Assembly (NCBI GenBank): GCA_026874595.1
Contig: CM049314.1
Coordinates: forward strand, 30,269,729 to 30,333,728
Origin: Sipunculus nudus
Taxonomy: Eukaryota > Annelida > Sipuncula > Golfingiida > Sipunculidae
DNA length: 64,000 bases
Reading direction: 5' to 3'
Shown here: positions 32,890-45,921 of the stretch, in pieces
Layout: each line of letters begins with the position of its first letter
How positions within the stretch are numbered: position 1 is the first letter of the stretch
Notes under the pieces: generated by a model
What the model saw: the letters and a program-made list of their open reading frames with translations, nothing else
Databases searched by the model: none
Told to the model about the DNA's origin: nothing
Translations under genes and position numbers: made by a program

Positions 32890-34290
32890 TGTGCATATGT
32901 ATCCATATGAATTATATTGATATTTTATAAATGGAATATGTACGAGATCCTCCTGTTTTACTATACACTCGAACAAAGACAAATAATATCCTCATGTTCT
33001 GTATGTTTAAGCCCTTAATTGGCCTTAAGACGCATCACATTTTGCTTGTACACGAATTAACCAACAGTAAAGCTTCGGCTTATGCCTAAACCAACAGTCG
33101 TGGGTGTACCACTGTATACATTGTATTGTATCATTATCTATTCATTGTATACTTATTATTAATTTGTCATTGTAAACACTATTTTATTATTATTTCATCA
33201 TTGTATACATTTAAGGTTAGTCTAATTTTATCATTATAATATATATATATATACACTTTATTTTATCACTGTATACACTTTATTATACCTATTTTATCAT
33301 TGTTTACACTTTATAAGTTTTATTCAACCAATCATCTTTCTTCCTTTTAATGTAATTAGTTTTTTTTCTTTCCGACGGTGCCAGTTCGTAATCGCAAGAA
33401 AATATAGAAGTGAGAAGTATCCTCAGGTCCATCTTTAGTCAAACCATGCAGCTCTTTCGCAAAATGTTGCATAACTAAATATGGCATTTTGGAACTGTCT
33501 TTACTCTTGAATTAGAATTTTAAGTTTGTATAGGGTATAGTACTAGTGAAAGAAATATACCACTTGAGACCAATCGTGTCCCCTTTCGTCTGCCCTCTTG
33601 CATGGTGATTAGCCCTAGTATTAGCGACAGAAAGAGAGTATACACAATTTGCACTCATTCTTGGGCAGAAAAAATTCAGGTTACACTAAGGAAAATTGTT
33701 TAGTCGGTATGGAATAACAATTAAGCATAGTCTGATACATTCAAGGGAATTACTCTTATCAATCTTAAGGGAGCCACCTGCCGAAAATGGTTAATACTTA
33801 GTGTTCAGTAACGTAAAATTACAAGAGAGATCATATTTTTTTTTATAATTTAATAATTATAAAAGTTAACATTCTACCAAATCTTCTAATGTGATATTGT
33901 CAGGGTCTTTGACTGGTATTTACTTTCACTTGACAAATGAAGCAACACTTTTGCAGTGTTACGATTCCAGAACGCACTAGTTCTATTGAACGATTATGTG
34001 TCACGTTAACTATCTTCAAGTTAACTATCTTCAAGTCACCCTTGCGAGTCTTACTTGTATTCGTACGGTCAGGAATTCAACAAACGTACAAGAGGATTTA
34101 CCAATATGCTGAGTAAACGGATTTTTTTTCGCCCCTGGATAGGTGTTGTAAGGAAATGTACTAAAATGTCTGGTTTATGTCAAGTGACAGCGCACTGAAA
34201 ATATATGTAACAGTGTGGCCCTCGATATAAGATGACACTCTGGTCGTAGATTCTCTAATGGGCTGAAATGGCGCTAAAGGGTATATACCC
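32890..34290. other. Intergenic AT-rich DNA
   Basis: Only a short TA tract at 33237-33253 with ATTTTATCATTGTATACACT-like degenerate repeats (33120-33310) and a 15-bp tandem duplication (TTAACTATCTTCAAG) at 34006-34036. Confidence 0.5.
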
Positions 34291-34295
34291 CTGAA

Positions 34296-35207
34296 ACTAG
34301 AATACGGGTAGTCGACAAGCGACTACGTGTATCCGCAAAAATCAGAGTGGGACGGGTGAAGTGAGGCATGGATAGAGTGGAAAGGGAAATAGAGTGAGGT
34401 GTGTTACATATAAGCATGGATGTCTGCAGCCAAAATGTGTATGTAGATGGCGCCACCCACCGGCTACAAAATCCAGAAAGCTATCCATGATGTTTATTCA
34501 TGCTAAATTTTAGGCAGATTAGTCAAACCACTGCCGCAGTATGAGTGATTTTATACATAAGCAGATAAACAGGCGGACGCTGTGCAAAAATGGTTGCAGG
34601 TGGCGCCACCAGTTTTGTATATGATAAAGAGCTTTGTGAAATCTATCCACATGAAAATATTCAGGAGGATATGTCAAACCAGTCCTGAGATATAAACCTG
34701 GGTGTCTGCAGCCTGAACGTGAATGTAAGTGGCGCCACCTGTCATAAAATCAAGAAAACTATCAAGGATGTATACACATGCTTAATTTTAGGTGAATAGG
34801 TCAAACCACTGCAGAGATATGAGTGATTTTATCCCAAGGCAGATGAACAGATGGACGTTGTGCATAAATGGTTGCAGGTGGCGCACCAATTTTAGGTATG
34901 TTATAAAGCTATCCAAGGGCTACGTACATTTGTGCAAAATTTTTTGGCTGATCCGTCAAACTAGTCTGAAGATATGTGGTTTTATGTGTGGAAACAGACG
35001 CACAGATGGACACTGGGCAGAGAGGAAAGGTCAGAGGTCAACCAAAAATGAGGGAGCAGCAGTTCACATGTGACCCGATCATAATTGTGAATTAAAAAAA
35101 AAAAATCTGCCCAGTGGTTACGGAGGAATTCTCCGGAAACCAAAGCGGAGGGGGCGGCGTAAACTGAAAATATAGTGTCCGCAAAACTCTGTTTTTGGCG
35201 GATACAA
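34296..35207 (-). mobile_element. HINE/pearl-like hairpin-ended element, copy A
   Basis: One end is ACTAGAATACGGG followed by the hairpin GTAGTCGACAAGCGACTAC and GTGTATCCGC. The other end is the hairpin GTCCGC-AAAACTCTGTTTTT-GGCGGATAC. GTATCCGC and GCGGATAC form subterminal inverted repeats. The interior has degenerate 140-bp units carrying GGTGGCGCCACC. Read on the minus strand, the end looks like a Helitron terminus (hairpin, then CTAG). A DR1 motif AGGTCAGAGGTCA is at 35028-35040. Confidence 0.75.
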
Positions 35208-35491
35208 TAATATGCAGTAGAATACTACAACAATTGAGAAAACATCAAAGCAAACCTTATGGTTAACAATTGATCTTTCAATATAAAGCTATAACAAGGG
35301 GCGATAAAAAAGCACATTACATAAATAATAATCAATGCATCAGCAGACACATGAACATTCTTGACAGGGATAGTTCTATATGTTATAAACAAATAGTTGA
35401 AAAAAAAAACACAAATGATAACAGCTGCCCACCTATTTCATATAGTAAACAGTTTGATTTTAATAATTTATTTAAACCACTATGTGAAATT

Positions 35492-35493
<2 letters not shown>

Positions 35494-35551
<58 letters not shown>
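35494..35551. repeat. (TA)n microsatellite
   Basis: About 29 TA dinucleotides; the IYIYIY ORFs over it are artefacts. Confidence 0.95.
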
Positions 35552-35555
<4 letters not shown>

Positions 35556-36117
35556 TATATCTATAAAATACATTTGCAGAAATGACTTCTACAAACATTG
35601 TTTTTGACAGTATAATTGACGTACCATACTAAATGGGGGTTGGAGTAGTTCAATAACTTTGATTATTCATCTATCATCGCTCATCCGTCAGTTAATGTCA
35701 TGACTCAGCATATGATATCTGCAGTATTTCAACAGCAATACTAGAACGGGTTTAAACGACTTAATTGTTCGCGTCTTAAGTAGGAGAACAATATTCGGTT
35801 GTCAAATGCTACAGAATATAAACTAATCAGTGCTCAGTGGCGCGTTCAGTGATTTGTACTAAAGTCAACTCAAACGTTTGTTCGACCCAGTTTCCAGAAT
35901 ACCAACTTTAATCAACTGAATATTAAAACGAGTCTCCTCATGTTCTTTCATAACTATACAGTTCATTCATTCATACTTTATTATCTTCCACAATCAGATA
36001 TTTTATATGATTTCTATACAACTCCAATGCTCAAATATTCTTCAATTTATATGTATAAAACTTTTTATCATGACATATTTATTACCCTTATGCGTGATAC
36101 TACGTGTAAAAATAATG

Positions 36118-36118
<1 letters not shown>

Positions 36119-36181
<63 letters not shown>
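36119..36181. repeat. (TA)n microsatellite
   Basis: About 31 TA dinucleotides. Confidence 0.95.
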
Positions 36182-36184
<3 letters not shown>

Positions 36185-36449
36185 TTTTATTTGATACCTA
36201 ATATTTTTATGTTCTAATATTAATTAAATAAAACATTCAAATCGTGTTACACAAATCGTGACTTAATATATTACATCCAAATATGTATATTATTTATCCT
36301 CGATATTTATTCACTGGATAATATGTAATTTTTTTTTAACTTTTTGCAATTAATTTCAAGGTATTGTTTGAAATTCGTATACATGTTAAATTTTAAGTTT
36401 TAATGCTTATTATCATTATTATTTCACATTATTATATATTTTCATTAAT

Positions 36450-37643
36450 GATCTTGGACTCATCCATCTTGTACCTAAGACTGGTGGCATCATATGCAAT
36501 CGTTTTCCATCCGTACATGTGCTTTGGGTGAAAATTGCTCATATCTTAGGAGCCGTTAAAGAAACTGGTCATGTTTACCGATCTTAGAAAGTTCGCACAT
36601 ACACCAGACGGGTGGCGCAACCAATCTTTCGGTCTTTGAAGAACAAATGAACACCCTTTTTCTCAGTAGTGATTTTCATTATTGACCTGAAATTGTGCAT
36701 ATCCGTAGAACTTGGACTCTCCATCTTGTACTAAAGGCTGGTGGCACCATATGCAATCATTTTCCCGTGTCCATCCGTACATTTGCTTTGGGTGAAAATT
36801 CCTCAAGGTATTGGTCTGAAATTTGGCATGTGAATCCATCTAGTAGACCAGACAGGTGGCAGCAGGTGTTTTCGTTGAATAAATTAATGCCCTTTTCTCA
36901 GAGTTTTAGTTGACCATAGTCAGCAGTGGTGTGACATACCACTCAATCCATCCGTCACTTCACCCGTACCACTCTGACTCCAGCGGATACACATTGTCGC
37001 TTGTCGACTACCGGTTTTCTAGTTGTTTCATGCATCTTTGTACATAGCCTAACAGTGGCTTGAAATATCTGCTTGAAATTTTTCATGTCCATACTTCATT
37101 GATGGCCTTCAAGTACCCAAGACTTGTGGTGCCACTTACAATCATTTTTGTGTTGTGTATATCCATGCCATATTTCAGCAGAGATGTTTGTACATATACA
37201 TGTCACACATGTACTTGAAAAGTAACGGTCCAGCAGTGAAGCATTATACCTGATGTATATCCCATTGCACAGGTTCGCATCAGGCCTGAAGGCCTTGTTT
37301 TTATTTACCCCTTAGGATGTAATTGATACGAATTGTTTGTCGTTAGGACGCACGTGGTGAGCCATACATCGCGTGCACCATCTTTTGTTGTCCGGCAGCC
37401 AAAGGTCATTTTTTTGGCTTACCTTGTTTTATGGTCTTAAGTTTTTTCTTTGTGTTTTTTGTTGGCCCACATATCGAGTGTGAAAAATATTTCGGTTGGC
37501 CCTCTGTCAGCCTTGGTCAATATTTGCTCATTAGCATAAAATAAAATAGCCCCCACAATAATACGAAAATAGCAAAAATACCATATTTTCTTTAACATTT
37601 GACACAGAGGGTCATCCAGTACATGAATTCTGGGGGAATATAA
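36450..37643 (-). repeat. Left arm of a giant inverted repeat
   Basis: Pairs with 38224-39400 around an axis near 37930. The inner boundary is GGTCATCCAGTACATGAATT (37610-37630) against AATTCATGTATTGGATGACC (38231-38250). It contains, inverted, both element starts seen on the right arm: AGGCCTGAAGGCCTTG with CACAGGTTCGCAT at 37270-37300, and the GTCGCTTGTCGAC hairpin with CTAG at 36998-37023. Substitutions are frequent and the outermost part (36450-36640) contains a duplicated 'CATCTTGTAC' unit. Confidence 0.85.
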
Positions 37644-38223
37644 CCCATAGAATCCATTTTTGGTATTGCTGAAGTCATAATGACCATCATTTTTAATGTA
37701 GCTGTTCTCCCATTTGAAAAAAAACCTGTAAATATACTGAACACATGATTTGGTTAGTACGTATGTTCCATAGCATTCTGCAGATCGAGGGTAATAAAAC
37801 TCAGTAAACACTCAAGCATAGATGAAGATGATCAAACCTTCTGGAAAACAGCTGTTATACGTTATAAAAATAAGTTGTTGTTTTGTTACCTATGTATGAC
37901 CTGCATAATGAAATAAAAAGAGCGAAACTGCCGTTATCCACACAGTTTGTATTTCCCCCCTTGTGTCAAGAGAAGGCCCGATATTTACAACTTAGCGGAG
38001 ATTTTACTTGGCTGGAGGGGATTATGTGAGCATAATTTGTGTCCATTTAAATCAAAATGGCACCTTTACTGAAATTCATCTTTATTCGTTGCAGATGTAA
38101 CAGTTGTATGTGTTTGCATATAATATTAAAGTACTTGCATGATAAAAGTTTATGCAAGTTTGTAGAGTGTATTATGAAGGGTGTAGATACGAACGGACAG
38201 AGCTGTCACATGCATGGAAATAA

Positions 38224-39428
38224 TACCCCAGAATTCATGTATTGGATGACCCTCTATGTCAAATGTAAAGGATATTATGGCACTTTTGCTAATTTGGCAT
38301 TATTTTGGCGGCTATTTGTTTGATGCTAATTAGCAAATATTGCCCAAAGCTGACAGAGGGCCAACCAACATATCTCTCACACCCGACATGTGGGCCAACA
38401 AAATCCACAAAGAAAAAAAACTTAAGACTATAAAACAAGGTTAGCCATAAAAATGACCTTTGGCTGCCGGACTACAAAAGATGGTGCACGCGGTGTATGG
38501 TTCACCACGTGCGTCCTAACGACAAGCCATTCGAATCAATTACACTCTAAAGGGTAAATAAAAACAAGGCCTACAGGCCTAATGCGAACCTGTGCAATGG
38601 GATATACATCAGGTATAATGCTGCATTACTTGACCGTTACTTTTCAAGTACGTGTGACATGTATGTACAAACATCTCTGCAAAATTTGGCATGGATATAC
38701 ACAACACAAAAATGATTGTAAGTGGCACCACAAGTCTTGGGTACTTGAAGGCCATCAATGAAGTATGGACATGAAAAATTTCAAGCAGATATTTCAAGCC
38801 ACTGTTAGGCTATGTACAAAGATGCATGAAACAACTAGAAAACCGGTAGTCGACAAGCGACAATGTGTATCCGCTGGAGTCAGAGTGGTACGGGTGAAGT
38901 GACGGATGGATTGAGTGGTATGTCACACCACTGCTGACTATGGTCAACTAAAACTCTGGGAAAAGGGCATTAATTTATTCAACGAAAACACCTGCTGCGA
39001 CCTCTGTCTGGTCTACTAGATGGATTCACATGCCAAATTTCAGACCAATACCTTGAACCACTCCTGAGAAATGAGGAATTTTCACCCAAAGCACATGTAC
39101 GGATGGACGCACGGGAAAACGATTGCATATGGTGTCACCAGTCTTTAGTACATGATGGAGAGTCCAAGTTCTATGTATATGCACAATTTCAGGTCAATAA
39201 TGCAAATAACTACTGGAAAAGGGTATTAATTTATTCTACGAAAACGGAAAGGTAAGTGGTGTCCCCTGTCTGGTTTACGAGAAAACATTCCAATATGGAT
39301 GAACATGCCAAATTTCAGATCAATACCTTGACCAACTCCTGAGAGATAGTATGGGTTAACGTACAAACGACGGACGACGACCCACGGACGACACCACACC
39401 ATAGCATAAGCTCACAGGTTCGCTAAAA
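38224..39428 (+). repeat. Right arm of the giant inverted repeat
   Basis: See the left arm for pairing. Between the arms (37644-38223, about 580 bp) the sequence is single-copy here with no recognised gene. The two ORFs that overlap the inner arm ends read different frames and strands and show no domain. Confidence 0.85.
38560..39425 (+). mobile_element. Second hairpin-ended repeat family, full-length copy
   Basis: It starts AACAAGGCCTACAGGCCT, AATGCGAACCTGTGC and ends CATAAGCTCACAGGTTCGCTAAAA. GCGAACCTGTG (38581-38591) and CACAGGTTCGC (39411-39421) are subterminal inverted repeats. The interior has imperfect tandem units with 'GGTGTCACC/GGTGGCACC' and a GACGGACGACG run before the 3' end. 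Other starts: 37300 (inverted), 45922, 63621. Other 3' ends: near 39589 and 52332. A start of the first family (ACTAG, 38834) lies inside it. Confidence 0.6.
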
Positions 39429-39589
39429 ATGCAATTAGCAAAAAACAAATAAATTAATTAACAAAATCCGATAGAGTTTTTCATATGGATAATTTTTTGC
39501 ATAAAATTTCGTGATGCTAGCTCCTGCCATTTTCGAAATAGTATGGGTTAACATACAGAAGACGGACGTCGCCACACCATTGCATATAA

Positions 39590-41100
39590 GCTCACAGGTT
39601 GGCTCCACATGCAGCCCTGAGGGGCATGACACCCATAAGGTGATCACATGATACTCATGAGGTGATGTCATGCTACCCATGAGGTGATCACATGGTGCCC
39701 ATGAGGTGTTCACATGACACCCATGAGGTTATCACATGCCTTGTGCCTGGCTGCACTGATTGAACTCTTGACCTATATCTGGCTGCATCCAAAGAACTCG
39801 ACCTGTTAACAAATCTGAAACAGTTGGTAGTTTCTCAACCTAATTAAAGACAGAGACACAATCTTGGCCTGTTGGTAAATCTGTTTACGCATACTGAAAG
39901 ACGATGGCTAAAATGTTTTTTTTTTCCAAGCTAACATATTCATAAGACTTTTTTATCAAACTATCTAGGGTAATAAAGATGCAGTCCTTTCATTATTTAA
40001 GGTCCAATAATCCTGCCAAAAATCATTCAAGTAAACTTGAAAAAAGGCCACCCAAGAATAATTTTTGTGCAATATTACAGAAGTTGTAATTGAAACAACA
40101 ATTTTGTAGAAGAAGGCTAGTGCAGTCCTCAGTTTGACTTCATAATGGCCACAACTAAACTTAAGCTTTTAACGACCCTTCCAAAATTCAACAATCTCAA
40201 TCTATTCTTATATGATTGAAAGAACCATGCATGTCCTAGGATAATTCTTGTGAAAAACTGAACGATTCAACTTGACAATTTCATCAAAAACATTTTTAAG
40301 CAGAAAGAGGCTAAAGTTATGAGGCTTTTGTCCAATAAAATGCAGGTCAATGTAGGTGGCGCGACGAAATCTGCAATTTCAAATATTAGTCATGTGACCA
40401 TAATCTGCCCCATTATTGGTTATGCTAGCTCCAGTCATTTCTGAGATTGCTATATCAGTATCCCTACTTGGCCTAATGACTAAGTTATAATTCTTGTTAC
40501 TCCGCCAAAATTCAACAAACACAAACCATTTGAACAAACTTGTGAGGGCTCGCCTCTGGGATCATTTCTGCAAAATATTGAACAATTTGGCTGGAACCGT
40601 TTACGAGAAGGTGACTTTTAAAGGTTTTCAGCTCTTTCCCTATAAAATCTAAGTAAATGCAGAAAGCAAATTAAAAAAAAAAAAATAAGCTGAATCCCAC
40701 AACATTTTATATGCGACAGATTTTTGCAAAAATTGGGGATGTTAGCTCCTGCTATTCCTGAGAAATTATGAGTTAATGTACCGATGACCCTCATACAAAA
40801 AAGTCAATGCAGGTGGCGCCACAAATATCTGAATTTCAAATAAGACTCACGTGACCAACACTGGCATAAAATTTGGTGATGATAGCTCCGGCCATTTCTG
40901 AGATTTTCATTTTAGTATGCTTTATTCGACAGTTCAATTTCCTGTAACTCGGTCAATATTCACCGAACCTGAACCATTCTAACAAACTTGAGAGAGATGG
41001 TATTAGAGATTATTTCTGTGAAATATTGAACAATTTGGCTGGACTGTTTCGGAAGAGAGGATTTTTTAAGTTTTTTTTTTTAGCTTTTTCTCTATAAAAT
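39590..41100 (+). repeat. Long dispersed repeat, copy 1
   Basis: About 1.5 kb matching 47893-48990 continued at 50736-51130. Landmarks in order: GGCTCCACATGCAGCCCTGA, CATGAGGTGATCACATG units, TCTGAAACAGTTGG, CAATCTTGGCCTGTTGG, GGTCCAATAATCCTGCC, CATGTGACCAACATTGG, TGAAATATTGAACAATTTGG. Internally it is a string of diverged 250-300-bp units. No coding potential. Confidence 0.75.
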
Positions 41101-42788
41101 CTAATCGCGGCGATTCTCCTCACATTTTCCGTATATTCTCCGTCCTTTATATTTCTCCCTCCCGCGAGAACAAGCTGAATTTCAATAAAATGCTGTTGAA
41201 GGATGGGCTATGGGCCACAAACGAAAATTTTTAATTTGGGGGCGGATCGATAAATGGATCAGTTCCTTTGTCTGCTTTCTCATTTGTTTTTCCTTTCTGT
41301 TGTTTTTAAATTAAAGAACAAAGAACATCTGAACTTTCTTAATGCTTTTCAATAATTTTTTTTTTTTTTTTTTTTTTTTGCAGCGAAGGTTTCTTTGTTT
41401 CAAATTTTGTTTGATGCCAATGTTACATAATTTAAACAAAAAATTAGAAACAATATACCATATAATAAAAGCGCAAATACAGTACGACATATCGCCTCGA
41501 GTTAACTAGCGTGTTTTCAAGGCATAATTGTAAGTTACTAATTAAATCTTCTCTTGGCTCTCTCGGTGTTTTCAATGCCTTCAGATCTAACCATGTTTAA
41601 AACAATTTTCGCTTGCGGGAGGGTACCGCCTCTATCTCATGTGAATTCGTCTGTACTCCCCCCCCCCCCCCTTTTTTTTCTCCTTCCACAAGTCAAGGGG
41701 GTAGCGCAGCGCCACCGGGTGTCTGGGCAAGACAATTATTTTCACTCATCTTGCATATATGAAACTGCAAGCAGAGTCATTTCAATAATACAGCTCCGTA
41801 TTCTGAAAAAAAAAAAGGTTTCTTCAAACAAGGTTTCATTCAAGTCGACAAGTTAACGGTTTAGCAACTACGATTTTCGGGGGTAGGTGGCGGACAGTTT
41901 GCATACGAATGCAAGTGCATGTATATTGTTAGTATTATTTTGCGATCCAGAATTGATGTCATTTTCAAAGAAAGATCGGAATACGACAGCATTCTTTTCA
42001 TCTACGGAAAAAATGGTGCGCTCAAAAGCACATATCCTTTGCATATGATATTACCCAAGAGCTTGCCCCTGGTTAATTCTTAAAAGTTTTTTTTTTTTTG
42101 TAAATCGAAAATAATCTCATGTTCTACAGATTATTTCCCAACCTTCTGTGTGTCTGTCAATAAAATAAATACAAACACAAATGAGCAACAACGATTTTAA
42201 TAAAGCAATCAACTGAACTTGAAAAATACATAAAAATGAAATTTTCAAAATGACGATAATACAAGCACACAGCGGTGTATTGAACAAATATATACATTAA
42301 AAACATATTCCATTTTTCTTATTTTTTAAATTACAATGAAAGCAATGTTTAACAATAAACTACAAAAACAGAAAAACAGAGACAACAAAAATAAAACATT
42401 TTATGTAACTCACGTTCAAAATCCTCAAAGATATAAGGTACATATAAATGTCTGTGTGTGCATGTGACTAAGGAAAGGTGACATATATTGTTAGAGTAGT
42501 GACTTTGAAACTTGAGCAGCTCGTAATGAAATACAATATACACAACAACCTTATTATAAACTATACTGCACTGTTTATTATGCACTTACCAAAAATTGAT
42601 ATCACAGTCCGAAACAAATACACAACAAACACTAGAAATTAGAAAACGTCCAGAGGACCTGACCACAAGATATGAAATCTGAAATGTGTGTAGATTGCCT
42701 TGTAATGGAGACTGAAGTACTTTATGTAGAATTAAAAAAACATGATATCAACCAAGAATGAATGCATCTTTTTTGCATTGCACTGAAC

Positions 42789-42819
<31 letters not shown>

Positions 42820-43700
42820 AAATGTGACCAAAGCCTTATCAAGTCAGTAGACCATAAGATATTGCCATTTAAATAAAAAGTGGATAAGAGTTATTTTATT
42901 ATTTTTTTTAGATAAGGGATCGTATAAAGAATTGTTTTCGGAAAGACTTACGGACGGCCTGACAGAGGGTTGGATGGACAGCTCGACTGACGGAGCCGAT
43001 CACCATGTCCGCTGAGGCGGGGATAATATAATTTTAAGAGAGCATTTGAACCAAACAATAATAAAGAGATATTCTGTGCGTGTAAGTGTTGTATGTGTAA
43101 ACAAATCATAACTTCTGTGACATAAAATAATGCCAAGTATTTTAGATTATGGCCAATCGTATTAATGAATGTCTTTCATGTAACAACAGAATCAGTTGTT
43201 TTCTTTTATCTGCAGGATTTCTTACACTTAAAACTGATAAAAAATACAGAGTGAATTATTTCGTAACATATATTGATATAATGTTATCACAGGAAAGTAG
43301 GTCAAACAAAAATTAAATAAAAACCTGTACATCCATTGGTTAGTGCTTAAAAAATAAACGTTCCTTTCGGAAACATAAAAAAAAACATATCTGCTCACAA
43401 GGGTTTCAGTTTACGCAAATAAATAAGACAACAATACATTAACTGAAATAATTCGTATAACTCAGGTACCTATATATGTTTTTAATTATATGCTAATATA
43501 AAAATATCTGTTTGAACAAATGTTCGATTATGAGGTCATGCACTAAAACTAGTCTTCTTACGTCTATCCCAGAAGGTAAAGATACAAGCCTAATGCTGCC
43601 GTCTGGTGGTTATATTTGGTACTATCAAGATGTCAATCATATCAAACAGCAGACTTGTAGGACAATCTGTAGAAAAGGATGAGCTCTTTAAGTTTTACGT
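41101..43700. other. Intergenic DNA with homopolymer runs
   Basis: T run at 41356-41379, C run at 41661-41671, C then A run at 42788-42822. Otherwise AT-rich and without a recognised gene. Confidence 0.55.
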
Positions 43701-43704
43701 TTTC

Positions 43705-44312
43705 ATACTGACATCAACTGTGTTCTGATATATAGTGTGCGCCCCCCCCCCCCCCCTCCGACATCTGCCGAACAGTTTACCAACTCTAACGTCAGTTCCA
43801 CAATTAACCCACCAAAATATGATGTACAGTTTCCCTAAACTCTTGACATCAGCTGCACAATTTACCACCAACATCAAATGGGTAGTTGAGCTCTAAACTC
43901 TCGACATCAGCTTCACAATGTACCACTAACATCAGATGGGTAGTGTAGCTCTAAACTCTTGACATCAGCTTCACAATGTACCACTAACATCAGATGGGCA
44001 GTAGAGCTCTAAACTTGTGACATCAGCTTCACAATGTACCACTAACATCAGATGGGTAGTGGAGCTCTAAATTCTTGACATCGGCCGCACAATGTACCAC
44101 CAACATCACATGTGCAGTTTGCTTCTAAATTCTTGACATCAGCTGCACAATGTACCACCAACATCACATGTGCAGTTATCTTCTAAACTCTTGACACTAG
44201 CTGCACAATGTACCACCAACATCAGATGGTTAGTGGAGCTATAAAATCTTGACATTGGCTGCATAGTTCACCCGCCAACATCAGATTGCAGTTAGCTTCT
44301 AAACTCTTTAAT
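43705..44312 (+). repeat. 58-bp minisatellite, about nine copies
   Basis: GACAT(C) recurs at 43845, 43903, 43961, 44019, 44077, 44135, 44193 and 44251, exactly 58 bp each time. The unit contains CTTGACATCAGC, CACAATGTACCACTAACATC and AGATGGGTAGTGGAGCTCTA. Earlier copies (43710-43790) are disrupted by a C run. Confidence 0.95.
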
Positions 44313-44729
44313 TATTTTTCATATTATTCTTTAAATTCTTAATCAAAGAAAGTGTGTATTATCAGATTTTTTCCTGTCTGCTAAACATATCATACATGAA
44401 CAAAAAAAAACAGCATTTGTACAATTTAAGAACTGACAGATTACTGCAAATGAACAGTAGCATGTAAAATAACTATGTAAGTATAACTCTATTTAATATA
44501 CATATGTATAATTGTAGCAACAGGTCGCTTTGTTAAAACATGAGATCACAATAATGAACATAGGATACCTCAGTGAAAAAAAATACACTGATGTAAAATG
44601 CATTTATCATTCTGTCATTTGGCAAAAATATATAATTACATAAATTCATCAAATTTTATGATTCAAATATATCACTTGCATGGCTGTTTTATTTAAAGCT
44701 TAAAATCCACTGGCAGGTATATGTACATA

Positions 44730-44892
44730 GAGTGAAACCTGTGTTATGTGACCACCCAAAGGACTGGACAAAAGTAGTCTTAATTCATAGGTGATGAATC
44801 TTAACCAATGTGAATGCTTTCAGTTCAACCAAGGTTGGTCTCATATACAGGTGGTCTATTAAGACAGATGGTCTTCCAGATAGGTTTTACTG
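44730..44892. mobile_element. Pogo-like MITE
   Basis: 163 bp: left end GAGTGAAACCTG with GTGACCACC, right end GGTGGTC...AGGTTTTACTG, flanked on both sides by TA. Confidence 0.65.
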
Positions 44893-45363
44893 TAGATGCA
44901 TGCTGAAAAAGTACTGTAAATACAAGGTGTGCACAATTGCCCGAAAGCATACACTAGAAAGTCTGTAGTAGCACTGGGGTTCTTGGACGGCTGCCCAAAA
45001 ATACACAGAAATGACTTCATCCTGTGGGTAATTCCTCAGAACAGGCAGACGCCATGCCTGAAATCACACCTTTGGCATTTTTTACCTAAGACTCCTGATA
45101 TAGTGGTGCCCGTACCTGTAACTAAAATATATGTGCCTGGAATAATGTGCTACAGTGTATGTATAATGACGGAAAATGACATAATCACTAACATACAAAT
45201 GAAATTATGTTATTATTACAGGTTCATTTTTTATGTCTTTGGATTTAATTAATATTATCTGTATCTAAACAGGTAATAAACATTACCTTACACTGAATTC
45301 TATATTCACTGCGCTACTGTCTGTACACTTCAGAAATAATGGCTAATGTATCCAAAACAGTCA

Positions 45364-45490
45364 ATTCTGTTAGTTATAATCATGTATCAAACAACCAATC
45401 TGGTACTGTTCTTGTATCTGGCTTATCATAGTTAGTTATAATCATGTAACAAACAGCCAATCGAACTGTTCTTGTATCTGGCCTATCATT
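45364..45490 (+). repeat. 62-bp tandem duplication
   Basis: GTTAGTTATAATCATGTA...TTGTATCTGGCTTATCAT occurs twice in a row. A second short tandem pair (GGGTGCACT...GATAAGAT) is at 45737-45825. Confidence 0.85.
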
Positions 45491-45921
45491 GTTCACCCTG
45501 AATGCATTAATTATATGACACTGGGAGACATCACTTTGATGGAAACATCATAATTATCAGACATCATTTTCCATCAGATGATACAATATAATTCTTGAAA
45601 AACATAAACAAAAATGTGCAGCATTTATCCATGAAAAATCAACAAAATAATAAGGCAAAACCTATAACCCTTAAATTCTCAAAATATTTTGGAACCATTT
45701 TGATTTAGATCACTATCAAAATGTTTTGCAACACATTGGTGGGTGCACTGGGTACTTAGACATTATTTCTATAGATAAGATGGGTGCACTTGGTAATAAG
45801 ATATTATTTCTACAGATAAGATAACCTGGTAATTGGTATCACAAGAAATAAAATAATACTTGTACCCCGGTGTAAGCGATAATAAAACCAAAAGTTTACA
45901 CCTTTAATACAGTTAAAAATA

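Noticed and set aside
37437-37811. 124-residue minus-strand ORF spanning the inner end of the giant inverted repeat
   Set aside because: The paired arm reads a different frame with stops, so no protein is conserved between arms. No known domain.
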